From the NCBI RefSeq assembly GCF_026768455.1, contig NZ_JAPPVQ010000013.1:62001-126000 (forward strand): a stretch of DNA of 64,000 nucleotides, given 5' to 3'. Made by a program: the position numbers and the translations under genes. The stretch comes from Candidatus Nitrosotenuis cloacae. GTDB lineage: Archaea; Thermoproteota; Nitrososphaeria; Nitrososphaerales; Nitrosopumilaceae. The notes under the pieces are model-generated. The model was not told where the DNA came from. It saw only the letters and a program-made list of their open reading frames with translations, and made no database searches. Positions 14,753 to 23,077 of the stretch are shown piece after piece (positions within the stretch are counted from its first letter, which is position 1; each line of letters begins with the position of its first letter).

Positions 14753-14843
14753 CTGCAAGGACTGCAGTTTTCGTTGGGTCGGTTGGATGGACACATTTTT
14801 CAAAGTCATCGAACACGAAAAAACTCACCTTCAAAACAAGTAG
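14742..14843 (+). CDS. 33-residue single C2H2-type zinc finger
   Basis: IYNCKDCSF, then WVGWMDTFFKVIEHEKTH: Cys5-x2-Cys8 and His25-x3-His29 with aromatic core residues, i.e. a whole protein made of one C2H2-like finger. The His pair sits in a helix as in classical fingers. It is coupled to the preceding basic micro-protein by an 11-base overlap. DNA or RNA binding, or protein bridging, is possible. Confidence 0.6.
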   Translation: MIYNCKDCSFRWVGWMDTFFKVIEHEKTHLQNK

Positions 14844-14912
14844 TCGACTCTCCTGCGCACAAATCACTTGATCTTACAAAGACCTAAATCAGACTACGAC
14901 ACTTACTGTGCG

Positions 14913-15062
14913 ATGAGATGCGAGAACTGCGGCGAATTGTTAAGGGAGCCAAAACTTCAAACCCATGACAAAACAGAAAACGGAAAAACTCGCACTGAAG
15001 AGACAACCGTCTGGACGTGCAGCAACTGCGACCAGATATACAGCAAAACAGTAGCAGTCTAG
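14913..15062 (+). CDS. 49-residue zinc-ribbon protein
   Basis: ATG 14913 gives MRCENCGELLREPKL, a charged middle, then VWTCSNCDQIYSKTVAV. Two CxxC knuckles about 30 residues apart form a simple zinc ribbon of the kind found in many small archaeal proteins. An upstream TTG at 14868 would add 15 residues that look less conserved. It follows the zinc-finger gene by 69 bases on the same strand and is convergent to the radical SAM gene. Confidence 0.6.
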   Translation: MRCENCGELLREPKLQTHDKTENGKTRTEETTVWTCSNCDQIYSKTVAV

Positions 15063-15087
15063 TTAATCACATGTGATTGTTTTTGAT

Positions 15088-16035
15088 CTATCCCTTCAGT
15101 CCTGCCTGCACCAGTACTGAGTAGCAACCAAGGCCGCAGTCCTCGCAAATCGGCTTCATCGACTCTTTCTCTGCGCTCCCTATGCAGCACGGCATCTTTT
15201 CGCGCCCCATGTGGTCGACCGACAGGATGGCCCACGTAGGACAGTCCACCGGCGTGGTGCCCACTCCGCCCCAGCTCCTCTTCATCAATTCCAGCTGCTT
15301 TGTCGGGTTTATGATATAGTCCTTGAACTCTTTTTTCATAGATATTATGTCGTCTACCAGTCTGGTCCTCTCAGGCCCAAACGGCATGAAGAGTGGGTCG
15401 CCCTTTGCAAACGGCGTGTGGAACTGGAATCCTATCTTGTTGGTGCGGCCGTGCCACTCCTCCACCACCTGCCTTACGGTATGGTGGTTTACCGAGTTTA
15501 TCGTCATTGTGATCCAGATGTCCTTCCATGCCTTCTCCCCGTTCTTTTTGATATAGTCCATGACGTTCTTTTTTGTCGACGCATATGCGCCATTTCCACG
15601 TATCTTGTCGTGGATCTCCTCCGTTCCATCAATTGAGATCCAGTAAAAGTAGAGGTTGTCGTATTTCTTCAGTGGAAGCGTGCCGTTTGTCACAATGCAC
15701 GCCCTTTTCGGAAACTCTTTTACGAATAACTCTATGACGTCCGGCCTCAGGGTCGGCTCTCCCCCAACTAGTGTGACAATGAAGACGTGCTGCTTTTTGA
15801 ACTTGTTCTGTATGATCTCCTTCCACTGCTGTACTGTGAGCTCCTCGTTCTCCTTTCTGTTGAGCCACCAATAACAGTGCGTACAGTGCAAATTGCACAC
15901 GTTTATGATGTCAGCCGAGCCGTAGATCGGGCTTTTCTTGTTAAACAACTTGTAATTTGCAAATTTCAACAACAGATGGAAGTAGTCTGGCGTCTCCTGC
16001 ATGATCTGCCTAAAGCCCCTTCCCATTATCTCCAT
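15088..16035 (-). CDS. radical SAM enzyme with C-terminal Cys cluster
   Basis: 315 residues. The cluster motif is CNLHCTHCYWW (CxxxCxxC); LVGGEPTLRPD is the SAM-binding GGEP motif, then CIVTNGTLPL and YWISIDGTEEIHDKIRG follow. C-terminal cysteines (DCPTWA, MPCCIG, PICEDCGLGC) suggest an auxiliary-cluster, SPASM/HpnH-like tail. Targets could be a peptide or a lipid. The frame extends to 16059, but a TATA-like AATTAAAAAG near 16066-16075 favours ATG 16035 (MEIMGRGF). It is divergent from the dehydrogenase at 16103. Confidence 0.8.
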   Translation of the reverse strand: MEIMGRGFRQIMQETPDYFHLLLKFANYKLFNKKSPIYGSADIINVCNLHCTHCYWWLNRKENEELTVQQWKEIIQNKFKKQHVFIVTLVGGEPTLRPDVIELFVKEFPKRACIVTNGTLPLKKYDNLYFYWISIDGTEEIHDKIRGNGAYASTKKNVMDYIKKNGEKAWKDIWITMTINSVNHHTVRQVVEEWHGRTNKIGFQFHTPFAKGDPLFMPFGPERTRLVDDIISMKKEFKDYIINPTKQLELMKRSWGGVGTTPVDCPTWAILSVDHMGREKMPCCIGSAEKESMKPICEDCGLGCYSVLVQAGLKG

Positions 16036-16102
16036 GATACAACTTGGCATCCGTTTCAATTAAGACTTTTTAATTGCAGAAATGAATCCATTCTGATTCT
16101 AA

Positions 16103-17053
16103 ATGAAGGCGCTGTACTTTGATGGAATGAATCTTGCAATGGACGCAAACCGCCCAGAACCAAGGCCCGGCGAGGCACTGGTGCGGGTAAGGCTTGCCGG
16201 CATCTGCGGCACCGACCTTGAGATGATCCGCGGGTACATGGCGTACAGCGGAATCCTGGGGCACGAGTTCGTCGGCGTGGTGGAAAGGTCAGACAATCCG
16301 GAACTCACAGGAAAGAGGGTGGTAGGTGAGATCAACGTAGGGTGCGAAAAGTGCGACTATTGCAGATCTGGAGTCGAGCGCCACTGCCCTGAGAGGACCG
16401 TCCTTGGAATATACAAAAGGGACGGGGCGTTTGCCGAGTACCTGTCCCTGCCGGAAAAAAATCTCCACGTAATTCCGGATGCGATATCTGATAAGCAGGC
16501 AGTATTTGTTGAGCCGCTTGCGGCAGCATTTGAGATCGACGAGCAGCTCAGGATGGCGCCAAACCAAAAGATTGCAGTGGTAGGAGACGGCCGCCTTGCG
16601 CAACTAATTTCAAGGGTGCTAAAACTCAACCACCAAAACCTTGTCTGCTTTGGAAGGCACCAAAACAAGCTTGCGATGCTGCAAAAGACGGGAGTCAAGA
16701 CAAAGACTCGGATCGAGGCTGCAGATGAGCACTCATTTGATGTGGTGGTGGAGGCAACAGGAAGGGAGGGCGGATTTTCCGACACCATGAGACTTGTGCG
16801 CCCGCGTGGAACAATAGTGCTCAAATCCACAATTGCATCAAAAAACAAAATGGACTTTGCACCCGCGATAATCAACGAGATAACAATAGTGGGCTCGCGC
16901 TGCGGCCCGTTCCGACCCGCAATCAACGCCCTTGCATCGGGGCTGGTAAACGTGGACGACCTAGTCAGCGCAGTCTATCCAATTTCGGAATACAAAAAAG
17001 CATTTGAGGAGGCGGCAAAGCCTGAGAACCTAAAGATCCTCCTAAAACCCTAG
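16103..17053 (+). CDS. zinc-dependent medium-chain (MDR) alcohol/polyol dehydrogenase
   Basis: 316 residues. The N-terminal GroES-like domain has the catalytic zinc ligands CGTDLE and GHEFVG near residues 33 and 54. The structural zinc loop CEKCDYCRSGVERHC has four Cys. The nucleotide-binding domain has VVGDGRLAQ (GxGxxG variant) and later VVVEATGREGG. It resembles threonine/sorbitol/alcohol dehydrogenases acting with NAD(P). It is shorter than the usual 340-350 residues mainly through a compact C-terminus. The substrate is unknown. Confidence 0.87.
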   Translation: MKALYFDGMNLAMDANRPEPRPGEALVRVRLAGICGTDLEMIRGYMAYSGILGHEFVGVVERSDNPELTGKRVVGEINVGCEKCDYCRSGVERHCPERTVLGIYKRDGAFAEYLSLPEKNLHVIPDAISDKQAVFVEPLAAAFEIDEQLRMAPNQKIAVVGDGRLAQLISRVLKLNHQNLVCFGRHQNKLAMLQKTGVKTKTRIEAADEHSFDVVVEATGREGGFSDTMRLVRPRGTIVLKSTIASKNKMDFAPAIINEITIVGSRCGPFRPAINALASGLVNVDDLVSAVYPISEYKKAFEEAAKPENLKILLKP

Positions 17054-17397
17054 AATATCCCGTACTTGCTTGACTCCATTTCCTCTTTGATGGCAAACTT
17101 GACCTTGAGCGATTTCTGGTCCATCTTTTGCTGCATCCACGAAATGAACTTTTTATCAGGCGTCTTGCCCTTCAGTCTGTCAAAGTCTGGCCCCATTTGG
17201 TCTGCAAGCTTTTGAACCAGCTCGGACCTTACCGACACTACGTAAAAGTGCCAGCCAAACGCAAACTCTGAATCCGTCACCACAAAGCCGTCGGTCTCGT
17301 GGACCATCTCCTCAAGGCGGCCCAGAATGGAGTTTATCTCGCTGCTGGTCCTGTCGTAATCCGTAGCAGAGACGTTGATGCTTATCCTGCTTTGCAT
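17050..17397 (-). CDS. conserved-looking hypothetical protein (115 aa)
   Basis: A soluble alpha-beta protein: ISINVSATDYDRTSSEINSI, then FVVTDSEFAFGWHFYVVSV and a lysine-rich C-terminal helical part (FISWMQQKMDQKSLKVKFA). No signal, membrane span or catalytic motif. The 3' end overlaps the dehydrogenase stop by 4 bases. No family is recognised. Confidence 0.6.
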   Translation of the reverse strand: MQSRISINVSATDYDRTSSEINSILGRLEEMVHETDGFVVTDSEFAFGWHFYVVSVRSELVQKLADQMGPDFDRLKGKTPDKKFISWMQQKMDQKSLKVKFAIKEEMESSKYGIF

Positions 17398-17439
17398 GGG
17401 AATACTAGCATTTTACAAGATAAAAGGCTGACTCTGCTT

Positions 17440-18198
17440 TCATTCTATGAGGTGCTTTACCTCTATTCCAAAAAAGTTCCTCAGTATCTCAATGTAGCTC
17501 TGCACCGCAGGTGGTATCTCGTCCGTGCACGAAAGCCCAAGCTTTCTTGCGTTTATCCAGATCATCATGGTCTGCAGAATCGTCAGGAACCTGTCGTTTC
17601 CGGCATCGGGGGATCCCACTGCCTTTGTGTATCTTTCGGCAAACTCCCACGCGGTGGTAAAGTCGATGCACTCTGTGTCAAATACTGCAATCAGCTGGTC
17701 CCGCAGCGTCTTTGCCTGCTTTAGCGGCGTCTGGTGCAGTATGTATGGAAAGCTCACCCTGCTCGGAAGTATGCCTGGCAGTGGATCAAATATGGTAATT
17801 ATCTTGCAGCCCTGGCCCAGACTGGAGAACCTGTCCAGCATCTTTTCTGTTATGGAAGTGTCTGAAAACCAGAACAGTACTACGGTTGCATCCGACATGT
17901 CCGTATTCAGAATGTCCTCGCACCGTACAACAGAGTTTTTCAGGTTTTTTCTGGCAATCATGCCCTGCGCGTCTGAGATCTTTTCTGGATCAATGTCTAC
18001 TCCTACTGCCTTTCTTACGCAAAACTCTTCTGCCACCGCAAGCCCGTTGCCCGTGCCGCACCCAAGGTGGTAGAACACGTCATCCTTTCCAACCTCTGCA
18101 AATTTGAGAATCTCCCTGATGGAATCATCCAGAAGCTGGACCTGCTCGCCCGATATTATGGACGGCGGCAATGACGCAATGTACTCCTCAATCTTCAC
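17440..18198 (-). CDS. class I SAM-dependent methyltransferase
   Basis: 252 residues. FYHLGCGTGNGLAVA is motif I (SAM-binding), AVGVDIDPEKI is the acidic motif II, VRCEDI is motif III and VVLFWFSD is the post-II strand. The N-terminal helical segment before motif I and the 'LGCG' form recall DOT1/aKMT-type protein lysine methyltransferases, but the target cannot be read. The C-terminal 100 residues are unusual and helix-rich, and may select the substrate. Confidence 0.78.
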   Translation of the reverse strand: MKIEEYIASLPPSIISGEQVQLLDDSIREILKFAEVGKDDVFYHLGCGTGNGLAVAEEFCVRKAVGVDIDPEKISDAQGMIARKNLKNSVVRCEDILNTDMSDATVVLFWFSDTSITEKMLDRFSSLGQGCKIITIFDPLPGILPSRVSFPYILHQTPLKQAKTLRDQLIAVFDTECIDFTTAWEFAERYTKAVGSPDAGNDRFLTILQTMMIWINARKLGLSCTDEIPPAVQSYIEILRNFFGIEVKHLIE

Positions 18199-18236
18199 AA
18201 ATGTAATCCGGTGTTCAGAAATTTATTCTATCGCGG

Positions 18237-18509
18237 CTATTCCCGTATGCTCTCAAGTGTGGACACTGCCTGCCACAGGGTGACCCTTACGTATGACGGC
18301 ATGTTCGGGTCCTGCGTTATGTCGTCCAGCTGGCTGATTGCGTTTGCGGCGCGCACCGACATAGAGTCTTCTCCTGCCTTGAGGCTTGCGACCAGATCCG
18401 AGATGTTCTTTTTGATATTCTTTGGGGTGGTCGGGTTTGACGCAATCTGAGTCAGCGTCTGGATTGCGACATCAAGCGATTTCTGATTCTGCACCTTTTT
18501 GTCTGCCAT
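18237..18509 (-). CDS. UPF0147 family protein
   Basis: 90 residues, all helical: SLDVAIQTLTQIASNPTTPKNIKK, SDLVASLKAGEDSMSVRAANAI, DPNMPSYVRVTLWQAVSTLE. The TPKNIKK and VRAANAI patterns and length match the archaeal UPF0147 family, a small four-helix bundle of unknown role. It is in the minus-strand block between the methyltransferase and the Rieske gene. Confidence 0.85.
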   Translation of the reverse strand: MADKKVQNQKSLDVAIQTLTQIASNPTTPKNIKKNISDLVASLKAGEDSMSVRAANAISQLDDITQDPNMPSYVRVTLWQAVSTLESIRE

Positions 18510-18545
18510 GCCCTGCCATTTTGTAATAGTTACTCGTTTTAAAAC

Positions 18546-18854
18546 CTACACTTCGACAAAGACGTTGTCCGACTCTATTACTGTCCTGTATGATTTGAGG
18601 TCCCTAATCTTGGCTGGAAACTTTTCCAGCTTGCCTGACATGCAGTTGAACTTTGCCCCGTGCCAGCCGCACGTGATGACTCCGCCCTCAAGCGCTCCCT
18701 CGGAAAGGCTGGCCCCGGCATGAGTGCACGTGTCGTCGCACGCGTAAAAGACTCCGTCGATGTTTGCAACAAGAATGTCCCGTCCGTCTATTGAGACCTT
18801 TTGCATCTTGCCTGAAGGAATGTCCGATACCTTGCCGACTATTATCTTGCCCAT
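18546..18854 (-). CDS. Rieske-type [2Fe-2S] ferredoxin
   Basis: 102 residues, soluble. The cluster ligands are visible as CTHAGASL (CxH) and CGWHGAKF (CxxH), about 18 residues apart, with the glycine-rich loops usual for dioxygenase-type Rieske ferredoxins. No membrane anchor is present, so it is an electron carrier and not a cytochrome bc subunit. Its partner oxygenase or reductase is not in the window. Confidence 0.92.
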   Translation of the reverse strand: MGKIIVGKVSDIPSGKMQKVSIDGRDILVANIDGVFYACDDTCTHAGASLSEGALEGGVITCGWHGAKFNCMSGKLEKFPAKIRDLKSYRTVIESDNVFVEV

Positions 18855-18885
18855 AGCACGACTTGTCTGTTATAGTTTAATATTG

Positions 18886-19749
18886 TTATTGCACGAACCT
18901 GACGGTATTTTCCAGCCTTCCAAGGCTCTCAATCTCCATCTCTATCTTGTCGCCGTCCTGCAGGAATACCGCGTTTGGCTTATTCAGCATTACGCCAGCC
19001 GGTGTGCCAGTAGATATGATGTCGCCCTTTTCAAGCGTCATCACCTTGCTTATCTTTGCTATTATGGACGGGATCTTGATGAACATGTTCTCAGTGGACG
19101 AGTTCTGTCTCTGCTCGCCATTTACCATCGTCTTTAGCTTTAGCTTCTGCGGGTTTGGTATCTCGTCTGCCGTAGTTATCCACGGGCCGCACGGGGCAAA
19201 CGTGTCAAATCCCTTTGCCCTGCCGAACTGCTTGTCCTGCGCCTGTATGTCCCTTGCAGAGACGTCGTTGAACACCATGTAGCCAAATATTGCGCCCATC
19301 GCATCCTTTTCCTCCACGTTCTTGCAGTCCTTGCCTACTATGAGTGCAAGCTCCACCTCATAGTCCAGCTGCTTTACAAATCCTGGGCACACAATGTCCG
19401 AGTTCGTCCCATTAAGTGTGGTCCTCGGGATTATCACTATTGCAGGCTCTGTGGGCGGAGTGAGGTTCTGCTCCTTTGCGTGGTCCATGTAGTTGAATGC
19501 AAGGCAGATTATCTTTGGCGGGTTTGGAATCGGGGCAAGTATCTTTGCGTCTGAGAGCTTTACCTTGTACTCAAGGTCCGGCTTTTGCGACATGACCTCG
19601 CCGTACCATCCGTCAAAGAGGAACTCCTTTATCCCAAGCGGAATGGGAATTCCAGTCTTTGATATTATCTCCTCCTTTGTGGCAATGCGGCCGTCCCTTA
19701 CAAAGCCATAAGTCTCCTTACCTGAAATCAAAAACCTGCCTATTCTCAT
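18886..19749 (-). CDS. fumarylacetoacetate hydrolase (FAH) family protein
   Basis: 287 residues. The metal ligands are recognisable: DYEVELALIVGKD (E-x-E) and FNDVSARDIQ (D). The substrate loop GRAKGFDTFAPCGPW and the late GDIISTGTPAGV are family signatures. Members cleave or decarboxylate beta-keto acids (acylpyruvases, oxaloacetate decarboxylases). The N-terminal 60 residues form the accessory domain. gltX follows upstream with a 6-base gap. Confidence 0.9.
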   Translation of the reverse strand: MRIGRFLISGKETYGFVRDGRIATKEEIISKTGIPIPLGIKEFLFDGWYGEVMSQKPDLEYKVKLSDAKILAPIPNPPKIICLAFNYMDHAKEQNLTPPTEPAIVIIPRTTLNGTNSDIVCPGFVKQLDYEVELALIVGKDCKNVEEKDAMGAIFGYMVFNDVSARDIQAQDKQFGRAKGFDTFAPCGPWITTADEIPNPQKLKLKTMVNGEQRQNSSTENMFIKIPSIIAKISKVMTLEKGDIISTGTPAGVMLNKPNAVFLQDGDKIEMEIESLGRLENTVRFVQ

Positions 19750-19755
19750 TGTTCC

Positions 19756-21465
19756 TCACTTGTGTGTGTAAATTGCCTGCAGCGACGAGTCCTTTCTGCA
19801 GTATCCGAATCTGACAAACTGAATCTCTTTTCCCTCTTTAAGCTCCAAATAGTACGGCTCTGTAAAAACGTTAAGCTCCTCAAGACTCCTCTCGTTGAAC
19901 TCGTCCCCAAAGAACAGCTGGCTTGGGACAAGTATCTTTATGCGCTGCGCCGTATGCTCTGCCACCCAGTGCACCTTGGGGATGCTCTGCTTTAGCTCGT
20001 CTCCTGTGTACCTGCCCTCGGCAGCCTCGCCAGTCCTTGTAATCTCCACATTTCCAAGCCCCATGAACCGCACCTCGCCTCCCACCTTGAAATTCTGCAG
20101 GTCCTCCTGCTCCACCAAAAACTCCTCGCCAAGCTCCACCGTCCTTGAGCCCATGTCCTTTGTAGGGTGGTTGTGCATCGTAATCGTCTTTGATGGAATG
20201 CCTGTGATCCTAAATGCCTCCGGGTTTTTCACCATGTGCAGCCTGACCGACTCCCCGTCGACTATCTTCCTGTTGAACGACTCTAGCGTCTCAAAAGGAG
20301 CAAGCGTGTCTGCCTTTGTGAATCCAAGTGACAGGACGAACTTGCGTATTGCGTCCTGCCTTATGCCGCGCCTTCTTAGCGCCTCAAGTGTCGGCAGCCT
20401 CGGGTCGTCGTACCCTCCAACCTTTCCCTCCTCGATTAGCGGCCGCAGTATCCTCTTTGATACCGGCATCCCCTCAAACCCAAGCCTCGAAAACTCGATG
20501 ACCTTTGGCTTGCGCATCTTTAATCTGTCCAAAATGGAATAATACAGCTCGTTTCTCAGCTCGTACTCTTTTGTCCTAAACGCATGCGTCACGCCGTCAA
20601 TGCTGTCCTCTATTGCGACTGCAAAGTCGTAGCTTGGGTACACCCTGTACTTGTCGCCAAGCAGCGGGTGCTTTGTGTCTATTATCCTAAACATCACAGG
20701 ATCGCGCATCACGGTGTTGTCCGACTTCATGTCGCCGCGGAACCTCATTATGGCCTCGCCCTGCTTGTACTTTGAAAACATCCTCTCCCATCTCTCGTTA
20801 TTTTGCTCCTGCGAGCCAAAGCTGCACTTGCACGCCCTCATCTCGCGCCTGTCGGAGCTTATCGACTCTTGCTTGCACGTGCAGATGTACGCAAAGTTCC
20901 CGTCCAGCATCTCCCTACCCTTGGCATATAGCAGCTCCATGTCGTCTGAGGTGTTCTTTACTATGTCGTACTTTACCTCAAGCCAGTCGAGGCCGACCTT
21001 GATTGCCGCATAATACTCCAGCCTTTCTGCCTCCGGGTTTGTGTCATCAAATCGCAGTATCAGCTTGCCGCCGTACATCCTTGCGTACTCCTCGTCGATG
21101 ATTGCGGCCTTTGCGTGCCCTATGTGGGGGTACCCGTTGGGCTCCGGCGGAAACCTCGTGATCACCTTTCCGTGCTCTGCCCCCTCAAGTGGCGGCAGGC
21201 CCTCGCGCTCCTCGTGCTTTTGCGGCTTTTCTGCCATGATGTCTGGATACTTTTCCGCAATCTCCGCTCTCACCTGTTCCGGAGTCATCTGGTTTACCAT
21301 TCCTACAATCTCAGAAATCGTCGGCATCACGTCCTTTACCTGCGTTCGAAGATGCGGCTCCTGCCCGAGAATCTTTGCCAGAACTATCTTGTCCTGCGTC
21401 TTTCCGTGCTCAAGGGAGTTCTGCAGAGCTAGCCGGCGTATCTTGTCTGCTATGGACGCATCCAT
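19756..21465 (-). CDS. gltX: glutamyl-tRNA synthetase, archaeal type
   Basis: 569 residues of class I GluRS. It has TRFPPEPNGYPHIGHAKAA (HIGH motif near residue 110) and VSKRILRPL (KMSKS-like loop near residue 345), plus an archaeal/eukaryal beta-barrel anticodon-binding C-terminus. The N-terminal extension of about 95 residues is typical of archaeal GluRS. Because archaea form Gln-tRNA indirectly, it is probably non-discriminating and charges tRNA-Gln too. A GlnRS is not excluded by motifs, but archaea lack one. Its ATG overlaps the stop of the GGPP synthase gene (TAATG). Confidence 0.93.
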   Translation of the reverse strand: MDASIADKIRRLALQNSLEHGKTQDKIVLAKILGQEPHLRTQVKDVMPTISEIVGMVNQMTPEQVRAEIAEKYPDIMAEKPQKHEEREGLPPLEGAEHGKVITRFPPEPNGYPHIGHAKAAIIDEEYARMYGGKLILRFDDTNPEAERLEYYAAIKVGLDWLEVKYDIVKNTSDDMELLYAKGREMLDGNFAYICTCKQESISSDRREMRACKCSFGSQEQNNERWERMFSKYKQGEAIMRFRGDMKSDNTVMRDPVMFRIIDTKHPLLGDKYRVYPSYDFAVAIEDSIDGVTHAFRTKEYELRNELYYSILDRLKMRKPKVIEFSRLGFEGMPVSKRILRPLIEEGKVGGYDDPRLPTLEALRRRGIRQDAIRKFVLSLGFTKADTLAPFETLESFNRKIVDGESVRLHMVKNPEAFRITGIPSKTITMHNHPTKDMGSRTVELGEEFLVEQEDLQNFKVGGEVRFMGLGNVEITRTGEAAEGRYTGDELKQSIPKVHWVAEHTAQRIKILVPSQLFFGDEFNERSLEELNVFTEPYYLELKEGKEIQFVRFGYCRKDSSLQAIYTHK

Positions 21466-22442
21466 TACAAGCTCCTCTTTACAACAAAATCCAGAAGCGA
21501 TATCATCTCTGTCTTGGCAGAGCCAGAATATGCCGAAAGCGACTGCTTTGCCTTTTGCGCGTACTTGAGCGCCTCGTTCCTTACGTCGTTTTCGATGTCA
21601 AGCTCACGCATTGCGTCCACTGCTGACTGGATGTCCTTTTTTGTAGCCCTCTGGTTTCCAAACACCTTGAGGATCATCCTCCTTCTCCTCGGGTCCGCCT
21701 TGCGTATTGCAAGCAGGATGGGAAGCGATTTTTTGCCCTCGCGCAGGTCGTTGCCCACCGGCTTTTTTGTCACCTCGGGATCGCCTAGGACCCCGATGTA
21801 GTCGTCCGTGATCTGAAATGCAACTCCCAGATTCCTTCCAAATGACGCAAGATTTTCAATGTCCCTTGCGCTCCTCTTTGCGCATATTGCACCCATGGCG
21901 CACGACACCTCAAATAGCGCCGACGTCTTTTTTTCGACCATCTCTATGTACTCTGATCTCTGCGGGATCTTTTTCCCCTCGGCCATCTTTATGTCGAGCA
22001 CCTGGCCCTCGCAGACATCCACGCACGCCTCCGCAAGCCTTGAGACCAGCTTTGATGACGTGTCTGGATCCCGAATGTTGTCAACTGACACTATCTGAAA
22101 CGCCTTTGAGAACAGCACGTCGCCTGCAAGTATCGCAAGCGGCATGCCGTACCTGGTGTGGACCGTCGGCACCCCGTGCCTCATCTCGTCCCTGTCCATT
22201 ATATCGTCGTGCACCAGCGTGAAATTGTGAATCATCTCTATTGCGGCAGCTGCTGCAAGGGCCATCTTTGGGGAGCCCCCGAGCACCTGGCAGCTCTTTA
22301 TGACAAGGTACGGCCTCAGCCTCTTACCGCCGTTCACTATCAGGTGGGCGGACGCCTTGTACAGCTCAGTCGGCCTTCCGTCCAGCCTTGAGCCGAGGTA
22401 TTTGTTTACCATCCTTGCCGTGCTCTTTAGGGTGTCAGTCAA
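21465..22442 (-). CDS. geranylgeranyl/polyprenyl diphosphate synthase
   Basis: 325 residues. The first Asp-rich motif is LVHDDIMDRDEMRHG (DDxxD) and the second is DDYIGVLGD. GGKRLRPYLV is the family N-terminal signature. It makes the C20 chains of archaeal membrane lipids. The frame is open to 22601, but TTG 22442 (LTDTLKSTARMVNKY) overlaps the idi stop as TTGA, a typical coupled start. Residues before the Asp motif (IHNFT) are compatible with a C20 or longer product. Confidence 0.92.
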   Translation of the reverse strand: MTDTLKSTARMVNKYLGSRLDGRPTELYKASAHLIVNGGKRLRPYLVIKSCQVLGGSPKMALAAAAAIEMIHNFTLVHDDIMDRDEMRHGVPTVHTRYGMPLAILAGDVLFSKAFQIVSVDNIRDPDTSSKLVSRLAEACVDVCEGQVLDIKMAEGKKIPQRSEYIEMVEKKTSALFEVSCAMGAICAKRSARDIENLASFGRNLGVAFQITDDYIGVLGDPEVTKKPVGNDLREGKKSLPILLAIRKADPRRRRMILKVFGNQRATKKDIQSAVDAMRELDIENDVRNEALKYAQKAKQSLSAYSGSAKTEMISLLDFVVKRSL

Positions 22443-23077
22443 TTTACAATTCTCCAGTCGTTTGTGGGAAAGTGGAACTGCAGCGATTTTTCCAGCTTGT
22501 TCTTGAACTCGGGTCTGATCCACTTTGCCGCAGTCTGCTTGTGCTTTTCGAGCATCGCCTTGTCCGACTCGGGGAGCAGGTGCAGCGCAACTATCATCCA
22601 CGGGCAGTACGACGCCGGGTTCCTCTCAATGTCGGAGAACAGCTCGTCGCTGTCCACCCACCTAGTCTCGCTTATCTCGTCTGGGACGAGCTTCATTGAG
22701 AACCGATCATCCACAATACCAATCAACGTGCCACACACCTCGTTTTCCGATCCCACGTCCTTGTACGGCACGTGGTACTCGAACTTGAAGAGATAGTCCA
22801 ATTTGCAGAACGCTCCAATCTCCTCAGGCAACCTCCTCTCCGCAGATGAGACGTACGTCTCTGTCTTCCTTGGGTGGCTTGCAACCGTTCCGTCCCAGTC
22901 CCCGGGCCACAACATCTTGCTTGGGCTCCTTCTTGTGAGCAGGAGCTTCCCCTCCTTGTTGAAAAGTAAAACCGTAAACGCGCGATGCAGCTTGCCGTTT
23001 GGCAGGTGGCACTTTACCTTCTCCTCCGTCCCTACCGGGTTGTCATTGCTGTCAACCAAAATGAGATATTCTTCCAT
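22439..23077 (-). CDS. idi: isopentenyl-diphosphate isomerase type 1 (Nudix fold)
   Basis: 212 residues. It interconverts IPP and DMAPP. CHLPNGKLHRAFTVLLF holds the metal His, WDGTVASHPRKTETYVSSAERRLPEEIG covers the Nudix box region, and FEYHVPY with NEVCGTL and SYCPWMIVAL are type-1 signatures. Many archaea use the unrelated FMN-dependent type 2 enzyme, so the type-1 form here is a lineage feature. It abuts ipk and overlaps the GGPP synthase start, giving a coupled isoprenoid operon. Confidence 0.92.
   Translation of the reverse strand: MEEYLILVDSNDNPVGTEEKVKCHLPNGKLHRAFTVLLFNKEGKLLLTRRSPSKMLWPGDWDGTVASHPRKTETYVSSAERRLPEEIGAFCKLDYLFKFEYHVPYKDVGSENEVCGTLIGIVDDRFSMKLVPDEISETRWVDSDELFSDIERNPASYCPWMIVALHLLPESDKAMLEKHKQTAAKWIRPEFKNKLEKSLQFHFPTNDWRIVN

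Noticed and set aside
19756-21465. Glutaminyl-tRNA synthetase
   Set aside because: The motifs are shared by GluRS and GlnRS, but archaea make Gln-tRNA by amidation and the length and N-terminal extension fit archaeal GluRS.
22443-22601. N-terminal extension of the GGPP synthase to 22601
   Set aside because: The extra 53 residues overlap the idi coding end, look like out-of-frame sequence, and the TTG at 22442 gives a coupled start with normal family length.
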